Positions 15,553 to 20,702 of a stretch of DNA of 20,702 nt are shown here, piece by piece; positions within the stretch are counted from its first letter, which is position 1; each line of letters opens with the position of its first letter. The translations under genes and the position numbers were made by a program. The notes below the pieces were generated by a model. That model was not told where the DNA came from and did no database searches. It saw only the letters and a program-made list of their open reading frames with translations. The DNA is from DAOPXV01 sp035352535 (GTDB lineage: Bacteria; Muiribacteriota; UBA9980), in NCBI GenBank assembly GCA_964545075.1, contig CAZJFS010000072.1, positions 1 to 20,702 on the forward strand, written 5' to 3'.

Positions 15553-17916
15553 TTAGTATTTAGGTTGCAAGGAAAATTTGATCATGTCGGTCGAGATTTT
15601 CTGACTTTCGGCGCTCTGGGATTCGTCATCCTTGTTGACCAGAAACGCGGTGAGAAATATTATAAGCTCGTTCCTGCTTTTATTGTCGGTGGTTTTCTGA
15701 AAAAGCTTTCCTATAAGGGGGATTTTATTAAAATACGGAAGATTTTCAACGCGCCCGCCGTCCTGAATGTTTATAAGACCGCCCATTACGACCGTTTCGC
15801 CGTCCTTAACGCGCAGGATCGTCTTGGTGCTTTTGCCGGTCGTTATAAAGTGAGCGCCGACCTGAACGTTGGAAAGGTCCGCGTCGTTTTGCGTGACGCT
15901 GACGTCGAGGGTTATTTCGCCGTCGTTATGAATGGTCGGCTTGACTTTAAGTTCTATTCCGATATGAGCGCTAGTCCAGGATTCGGTCGCGGTGTATCCG
16001 ACTATCTTGCCGCCTTCATATTGCGGGTTCTGCACGACGTCCTTAACTGGAATATCCTTGCCGCTCTGGATATTGGCGGTCTCCTTGTCAACGACGCGCG
16101 TTATGGGTGAAGCCAGCGTCCTTACGTTGTCGTCGTTTTCAAGAAGGTCAAGCTGAGCGTCGAGTTTCGTGAGCGAAATTTTCCCGAGGTTTTTAACGTT
16201 AAGCCTGAAGGCGGTCTGCGAGTTCATTACCGAGTTATTTTCGGTGTTGGTCAGATAAAGGCCCAGAGCCCTTTTAGCTGTTTTACTGACTTCAAGCATC
16301 TTTACCGCAATCGTTACCTGCTGTAATTTTATGTCGTTCTGCTTTATTATTGACGTTAAAAGTTTTATGTTTTCCGGCGTGTCAAAAATAGACAGCGTGC
16401 CTTTATCGTCGTCATAACTAAGGCTTTCCTTATTTATGTTGTCGGCGACGACTTTCGAAGCGAATACCTTGTTCAAAAGTTCGGACGGTTTCGAATTCAC
16501 CACTTTTAAAAGGCTGTATTCCTTTTTTGAATATTTATTGTTTTTCCTGACTTCCTCGAGCGTCATTATTATATAGGTGTTGTCGAAATACGGGATCGCG
16601 ACGAGGTCGTTGGTTTTGAGGAGAAGCTCGAATATTTCCTTTATGGTTAATTCATCTCTTATATAAAGCGTGACCTTGTTGGCTTTGACTTTGTCGATCG
16701 AAGCGTCGAGTATCAGGTTACGTTCCATAAGGCGCGATAATACTTCCAGCCCCTGGCCTATTTCGAGGTCCACGAGGTTCATCTGCGAGTAAACGCGGTC
16801 CTCGGGCGCGGGAATATTCGGCATTATTTTAATTGTATTATCTAATCTTTCATATTTAAAGCCGTTTTTTATTATTATTTCGTTAAGCGCTTCGTCTAAC
16901 GTTTTATCGACGAGCGATATGGATATCATTTTTTTTACGCCGTCCTCGGCTACGAGATTGAAGCCGGAACCGTGCAATATCGTCCTTAAAACGTCAAGTA
17001 TGTCCTGGTCCTTGAGCTCGACCGTGAAGTTATTAATGCTCTTTCTGCGCTTGGCGAGTTCATATAGTTCTTTAACGTTGTCGTAATCGGGGTTTATTTC
17101 CATGACCTTTTCGAATTCGAGAACGGCTTCCCTGTATTTATTCAATTTGAGATAGCTCTTGCCGAGGTAGAAGTGGGCCGAAATATCCTGGGGCCACATG
17201 TTGGTGATAGCGGTAAAAGCCCTTATGGCTTCGTTGTATTCGCCGTTCTGGTATAGCCTTACGGATTTGTCGATTTCTTTTTCAGATTTCAGGTTGTTTT
17301 TAGCGACGTCGAGCGCGAGCTTTATTTTATCGTTGGCGGGATCTATCTTCAAAGCCTTCAAATATTCGTCGACCGCCTCGTTCCATTTGCCCAGGCGCGT
17401 GAAAGTCTTGCCCTGATTATAATGGTATTCTACCAGAGTGCTGGAATGCTTCTGAGTCGTGTCGGATTTATCCTTGGCGACTATGTCTTTTTCCATCCTG
17501 TCGATGATCGCGCTTTTATCTACGTCGACTAATATCTGGCTGTTCTGTTTGTATACCGTGGTCGGGAGCGATTCATTTAAAACTATTATAATTCTTGTTG
17601 TTTTAGGATTTGAATTTTCCAGGTTCATGACGCGGTACAACTTTATGGATTTGCTCAATACGAGCTGCACCTTGCCTTTTGTTTCATACTGCGCGTTGGG
17701 TACGTCGATGATTATCTGCGTAGGGGACTTCACTTCGTGAAAAGTGAGCGGCATATCGCCGTTTATGACCACCTGGTCTTTTTCGGGGAATTCCTGCGTG
17801 GAAATGCTTTTGATTTGAGCTACATTAGCCGCGATAGCAGTTGATATCGAAAGGACCGTGAATGCGATAACGGCCAGAATGACCATAAAGCGTTTCCACC
17901 TGTTGAAGTTTGCCAT
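15553..17916 (-). CDS. PilQ/GspD-type secretin with AMIN and TPR domains
   Basis: Outer-membrane multimeric channel protein (787 aa) of type IV pilus or type II secretion machinery. Signal peptide at 1-29, cleavage near STAIA-A. An AMIN-like domain (about 33-133) is typical of PilQ and binds peptidoglycan or envelope polymers. TPR repeats occupy about 160-290 (GKWNEAVDEYLKALKIDP; KYREAVLEFEKVMEINP). An STN/N0 domain follows (about 297-366), a second N domain (about 380-453), and a short NolW-like domain (about 466-528, SLLKVVNSKPSELLNKVF). The secretin barrel spans about 533-762, with VRTLASPITRVVDKETANI, GETVVMGGLI, the PLIGKLFQ lip motif and RNELIIFLTAFLV. GGAGG lies 7 nt before the ATG. 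No pilM/N/O/P or gsp partner is visible, so it is an orphan here. AMIN supports PilQ over GspD. A 20-bp near-palindrome lies upstream. Confidence 0.93.
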   Translation of the reverse strand: MANFNRWKRFMVILAVIAFTVLSISTAIAANVAQIKSISTQEFPEKDQVVINGDMPLTFHEVKSPTQIIIDVPNAQYETKGKVQLVLSKSIKLYRVMNLENSNPKTTRIIIVLNESLPTTVYKQNSQILVDVDKSAIIDRMEKDIVAKDKSDTTQKHSSTLVEYHYNQGKTFTRLGKWNEAVDEYLKALKIDPANDKIKLALDVAKNNLKSEKEIDKSVRLYQNGEYNEAIRAFTAITNMWPQDISAHFYLGKSYLKLNKYREAVLEFEKVMEINPDYDNVKELYELAKRRKSINNFTVELKDQDILDVLRTILHGSGFNLVAEDGVKKMISISLVDKTLDEALNEIIIKNGFKYERLDNTIKIMPNIPAPEDRVYSQMNLVDLEIGQGLEVLSRLMERNLILDASIDKVKANKVTLYIRDELTIKEIFELLLKTNDLVAIPYFDNTYIIMTLEEVRKNNKYSKKEYSLLKVVNSKPSELLNKVFASKVVADNINKESLSYDDDKGTLSIFDTPENIKLLTSIIKQNDIKLQQVTIAVKMLEVSKTAKRALGLYLTNTENNSVMNSQTAFRLNVKNLGKISLTKLDAQLDLLENDDNVRTLASPITRVVDKETANIQSGKDIPVKDVVQNPQYEGGKIVGYTATESWTSAHIGIELKVKPTIHNDGEITLDVSVTQNDADLSNVQVGAHFITTGKSTKTILRVKDGETVVMGGLINIQDGGRVENLPYFNKIPLIGKLFQKTTDNKSRNELIIFLTAFLVNKDDESQSAESQKISTDMIKFSLQPKY

Positions 17917-17960
17917 AAATAACCTCCATTGAAATCATATATATTTATTTTTTTAATAAT

Positions 17961-17980
17961 CCGATACTTTAAAATATCGG
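17961..17980. promoter_or_regulatory. 20-bp near-palindrome in the divergent intergenic region
   Basis: CCGATACTTTAAAATATCGG is self-complementary at 9 of 10 paired positions (only C/A mismatched). It lies 45 bp before the secretin start and 99 bp before the divergent HTH-TM gene. No T-tract follows it on either strand, which argues against a terminator. Its symmetry and position fit an operator for a dimeric regulator. The remaining intergenic sequence (17917-18079) is AT-rich with no confident promoter. Confidence 0.5.
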
Positions 17981-18079
17981 AAAAACCCTCATATTTTTTA
18001 GCATAAAAAAACATAAATTTTTCAGTGTTTTTGTCGATGAGAAACACATAAAGAAAAAAATGGACGAGGTGAATGCATA

Positions 18080-19366
18080 ATGAACAGTCGTAGCAGCAAA
18101 TTTATTAAAGAAGCAGTTTTCGCAGTATTGAAAGGCCATCTCACGGTAGATGGCGCGGTAGCAAAATACGGCATTCCCGAAGAAGAGATCAAGGACGGAA
18201 TTAAAAATTACTGTCTTGGCGGAAAAGTGGCCGGCGAGGTTGAAAGCACTTTTATTGGCGACATTTACAAAAAATTTATAAGGATCAATGCAAGGAACGC
18301 GTTTTCCAGGATCGCGCCTACTTACGATCAGGAAAAGGAAATCGACAGGTTCAAATTCAAATTCGCTTATGCAACGGTTTCCTTCATGGTAGTTGCATTT
18401 GGAATATTAATAATGAATTTTCCGGGCGCATACAATCCGCCTGATATGAACGCCCAGCCGTTCGAGGATAAAATGAATCAGGCGCTTCTGTCATCGAAGC
18501 GCCCTTCGACCATTGACGCCGAAGTGAAATATCTCAATCGTTTTTATTCGCGTATCAATAAAATACTCGACTCGAGCAATGCCAAGGAATCGCAGTCGCT
18601 TAAAGCCGAAATAAACAGCCGTTTGGCGTATATCAATAAGATCGACCAGGCTGAAGTTTCAAGAAAAGCAAATAATTTCAATGACTCGAGCGCGGGCGTC
18701 GACAGAAAACAGGCAGCCGTGATGTACAAAAGAATGTATTCGGCCGCGTCTGAAAAAGACGAGAATAGTTATTTAGCGAAGGCATTTAAAGAGCGCGCCG
18801 ACGCCGAAAACGCTTCAGGCCGGTCAAGCGTTTATATAGCGAAAGCCGAGTCGGCCGAAGCCGTCAAATCGGCTCCTGCTACGGTTATAACGGCTTCCAC
18901 GCAGGCGGAGGCTGAAGCTCAGCTCGCCGCGGCCGGAGAATTGAAACCTGATATTGAAGAACCCGCCGCCGAAGAATTAAAAGACGAAGAAACGCCGGAA
19001 ATAGCTGAAGCGCAAGAACCCGCCGCGAATAAAACGCGGACGGCCAAAGCTGCTCCCGCGCGGGAAGAAGCGACCGTAGCGAAAGCCGAAAGCGCGTCCG
19101 CCGCGAAAGCTCCCGCTGAACCGGCAAAGTCATACAGATACGCTGAAAACAAATATGATTCGATGAAGGACAGGCTGTATATAATAAGCAAGTACAAGCA
19201 GGAAAATGAATTAAAAAAGGTCCTTGTAAAACAATCCATTAAATTCAAATATCCCGTAGCCTCGATGCTTCCTATCGTCGATAAGAAAAAATATAAAGAA
19301 TCGTTTAAAAGAATCGCGACGAATCCCAAAGACGTGGGAGTTAAAATAGTCGAAGACCGAGGCTAA
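18080..19366 (+). CDS. Unknown protein: HTH-like N-terminus, one TM helix, Ala/Glu/Lys-rich stalk
   Basis: Family not recognised (428 aa). Residues about 6-46 look like a small helix-turn-helix: AVFAVLKGHLTVDGAVAKYG, then IPEEEIKDGIKNY, as in transposase-type or sigma region-4-like HTHs. A basic segment follows, then one strong membrane helix (about 95-113, FAYATVSFMVVAFGILIMNF). There is no signal peptide, so the N-terminus is probably cytosolic and the rest periplasmic. Residues 130-250 are charged and probably helical. Residues 255-350 are low-complexity Ala/Glu/Lys/Pro (stalk-like), and the last 75 are basic (SYRYAENKYDSMKDRLYIISKYK onward) and may form a small domain. GAGGTG at 18066-18071 lies 8 nt before the ATG. 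Divergent from the secretin gene. The layout recalls TonB-, GspC- or PilP-like linkers or membrane-bound regulators, but no homology to any is visible. Confidence 0.8.
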   Translation: MNSRSSKFIKEAVFAVLKGHLTVDGAVAKYGIPEEEIKDGIKNYCLGGKVAGEVESTFIGDIYKKFIRINARNAFSRIAPTYDQEKEIDRFKFKFAYATVSFMVVAFGILIMNFPGAYNPPDMNAQPFEDKMNQALLSSKRPSTIDAEVKYLNRFYSRINKILDSSNAKESQSLKAEINSRLAYINKIDQAEVSRKANNFNDSSAGVDRKQAAVMYKRMYSAASEKDENSYLAKAFKERADAENASGRSSVYIAKAESAEAVKSAPATVITASTQAEAEAQLAAAGELKPDIEEPAAEELKDEETPEIAEAQEPAANKTRTAKAAPAREEATVAKAESASAAKAPAEPAKSYRYAENKYDSMKDRLYIISKYKQENELKKVLVKQSIKFKYPVASMLPIVDKKKYKESFKRIATNPKDVGVKIVEDRG

Positions 19367-19431
19367 AGTATAGCATGCGGCTCTTAAAAGTGCATTAACC
19401 TCACCTTAACCAATACCTCTCTTTCAAATTT

Positions 19432-19458
19432 AAAATACCCGCAAGGGTATTTTTTTTT
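19432..19458 (+). terminator. Strong intrinsic terminator with GCAA tetraloop
   Basis: AAAATACCC (19432-19440), loop GCAA, and GGGTATTTT (19445-19453) form a 9-bp stem with a GNRA tetraloop, followed by a T-run to 19458. It ends the rightward HTH-TM gene. The T-run overlaps the stop codon of the convergent RNB gene (tta at 19457-19459). On the minus strand the same hairpin is followed only by the T's of its own stem, so termination there may be weaker. Confidence 0.9.
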
Positions 19459-20702
19459 ATTCTTCTTCAGGCGATCCGATGGAAAAATGTATTTTCCTGT
19501 CGCGGATATCGACGTTATCGATCGTCACGATAACGCGCTCGCCCGCTGCTCTTCTTCCGTGAAGGCGCGTGCTGCCGTTGAGATGAAGATAATATTTCGA
19601 AAGTTCAAGCCGGAACCGCTCCTCGCTGGCTTCGATCACCGTTGCCGGGATTTTTTCACCCATATTTTTTTTCAGATGTTTATAAAGCCAGTAGCCCCGG
19701 CTTTCCTGCTCAATTTCGGATGCCGCGGCAAGAGAGCCTTCGCAATAATTTATTTTTTCCTTGAGATATTCAATATTATAGCACGGCATGGTTGATGTAA
19801 GAATGCTTTTCATCTGCCGCTGCATCAGCAGATCGATATATCTGCGCAAAGGCGAGGATGCCTGGACGTATCCCGGAACGCCCAGCATTCCGTGCGGCGT
19901 CATCTCGTAAGCCGATATCGAGTAAGGCATGGATTTTCGTATTTCCCATGCGCGGAGCGGGTCATAGCTTCCCGGCGGCAAGTCTTCACGGTATTTTTTT
20001 ACGAGTTCCGGCGAAGGATAAGCGGCGCTGTACTTGAAAAGCGCGGGAGCTTTAAACGCGTTGAAAAGTTCCGCCGCCCTGCTGTTATAAAGGATCATCA
20101 GTTCCGATACTATGCTTCCCGCCTCGCCGTGATCGTCGGTGGAAATGTTTATATGTTCATTTTCCATTCCGGGATTTTCAACGTAAATGTCGGCTTTTGG
20201 GAAAAACAGCGAAACGGCGCCGTTATTTTCCCGTCTCTGCCGCATAACGCTTGAAAACTCGAGAAGGGTTTTGAGCTCTTCACGCTTGATCGTAATTTGA
20301 GACGACCCGCTATCGTTTAGAAGAATTTCGTTAATTTCCTCGTAAGAACATTTTTTTTCGACTTTTATGACCGAGGGGACGAAAGCGAGATTTATTATTT
20401 CAAGTTCCTTTGAAATTATGGCGGCAAGAGTCAGGCAGAGGCGGCGCTCACCCTCGCGGAGGCTGAAAAGATCGTTCGAGACCTCCTCGGGAATCATATC
20501 GATCTTGCCTTCGGCCATATATATCGCGGTCACTCTCGCGAATGCTTCCGAGTCTATTTCGGTACCCTGTTTTATCATTTCGGAAATATCTGCGACGTGA
20601 ACCAGAAGCGCATATCCTTCGCCGTATTTAGCGAAGCTTATTCCATCGTCGCAGCACTTAGTGTCCGCGCTGTCGATTGTATATGAAGCTATATCCGTAA
20701 AA
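19457..20702 (-). CDS. RNB-domain exoribonuclease (RNase II/R family), 5'-truncated
   Basis: 3'-5' exoribonuclease family protein, processive on RNA. The frame is open to the window edge (414 visible residues), so the ATG at 20578 is internal and the N-terminal cold-shock-like domains lie outside. The RNB active-site loop (visible residues about 9-21) reads I-D-S-A-D-T-K-C-C-D-D-G, followed by YALLVHVADISEMIKQG, a close match to RNase II/R except for a Cys at the position of the second catalytic Asp (E. coli RNase II D207; D201, D209 and D210 equivalents are present). The signature ASSPLRRYIDLLMQRQM is intact. The last 65 or so residues (KIPATVIEASEERFRLEL onward) look like a short S1/OB-type domain. 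It converges on the HTH-TM gene across a shared terminator. The family call is firm; RNase II versus RNase R cannot be decided, and activity is in doubt because of the substitution. Confidence 0.92.
   Translation of the reverse strand, partial: FTDIASYTIDSADTKCCDDGISFAKYGEGYALLVHVADISEMIKQGTEIDSEAFARVTAIYMAEGKIDMIPEEVSNDLFSLREGERRLCLTLAAIISKELEIINLAFVPSVIKVEKKCSYEEINEILLNDSGSSQITIKREELKTLLEFSSVMRQRRENNGAVSLFFPKADIYVENPGMENEHINISTDDHGEAGSIVSELMILYNSRAAELFNAFKAPALFKYSAAYPSPELVKKYREDLPPGSYDPLRAWEIRKSMPYSISAYEMTPHGMLGVPGYVQASSPLRRYIDLLMQRQMKSILTSTMPCYNIEYLKEKINYCEGSLAAASEIEQESRGYWLYKHLKKNMGEKIPATVIEASEERFRLELSKYYLHLNGSTRLHGRRAAGERVIVTIDNVDIRDRKIHFSIGSPEEE

Noticed and set aside
17820..18047. Small minus-strand reading frame across the secretin 5' region
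   Set aside because: GTG start with no ribosome-binding site, no recognisable domain, and it overlaps the secretin coding region in another frame.
20576..20578. ATG as the start of the RNB gene
   Set aside because: The frame is open to the window edge and the upstream residues contain the RNB active-site loop; the ATG is internal.

Overview
The window looks like a chromosomal segment of an uncultured diderm (two-membrane) bacterium of moderate GC content. A PilQ/GspD-type secretin and a Wzy/WaaL-type membrane glycosyl polymerase/ligase imply an outer membrane. AUA and other A/U-ending codons are common. The gene order (pcrA, rel, a peptide transporter, a secreted Ig-like protein, orphan secretin) does not match any model genome I recognise, so a candidate-phylum lineage is plausible but cannot be assigned from this sequence.

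Layout. Bases 1-3006 (+) hold a PcrA/UvrD-type helicase whose start lies outside the window and which carries a 356-residue in-frame intein. Then come a bifunctional Rel/SpoT (p)ppGpp enzyme (3062-5359, +), a POT-family oligopeptide:proton symporter (5488-7032, +) and a 1281-residue secreted protein with six bacterial Ig-like (Big_5/SbsA-type) domains split by a roughly 500-residue disordered segment (7196-11041, +). A leftward block follows, listed by increasing coordinate: a small cupin (11062-11415, -), an AspT/YidE-type antiporter with two RCK_C domains (11487-13106, -), an O-antigen-ligase-like protein with C-terminal TPRs (13142-15460, -) and a secretin with AMIN, TPR and STN modules (15553-17916, -). 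A 163-bp divergent intergenic region with a 20-bp near-palindrome separates the secretin from a rightward gene of unknown function encoding an HTH-like N-terminus, one membrane helix and an Ala/Glu/Lys-rich periplasmic stalk (18080-19366, +). It converges, across a strong GCAA-loop terminator, on an RNB-family exoribonuclease (19457-20702, -) whose start lies beyond the window.

How the genes may relate. pcrA and rel are 55 bp apart on the same strand and may be co-transcribed; the rest of the left half is housekeeping plus envelope functions. In the right half the secretin, the Wzy/TPR protein and the TM stalk protein may belong to one envelope/pilus or secretion function, but no pilM/N/O/P, ATPase or pseudopilin gene is visible, so this rests on adjacency alone.

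The most noteworthy signals are the helicase intein with a GIY-YIG-like rather than LAGLIDADG insert, the RNB active-site loop reading K-C-C-D-D where an aspartate is expected at the first Cys, the TPR-containing orphan secretin divergent from an HTH-TM protein, and the multi-domain Ig-like protein with its long repeat-bearing linker. I see no CRISPR array, tRNA, rRNA, insertion sequence or prophage. No gene-free stretch exceeds 300 bases.
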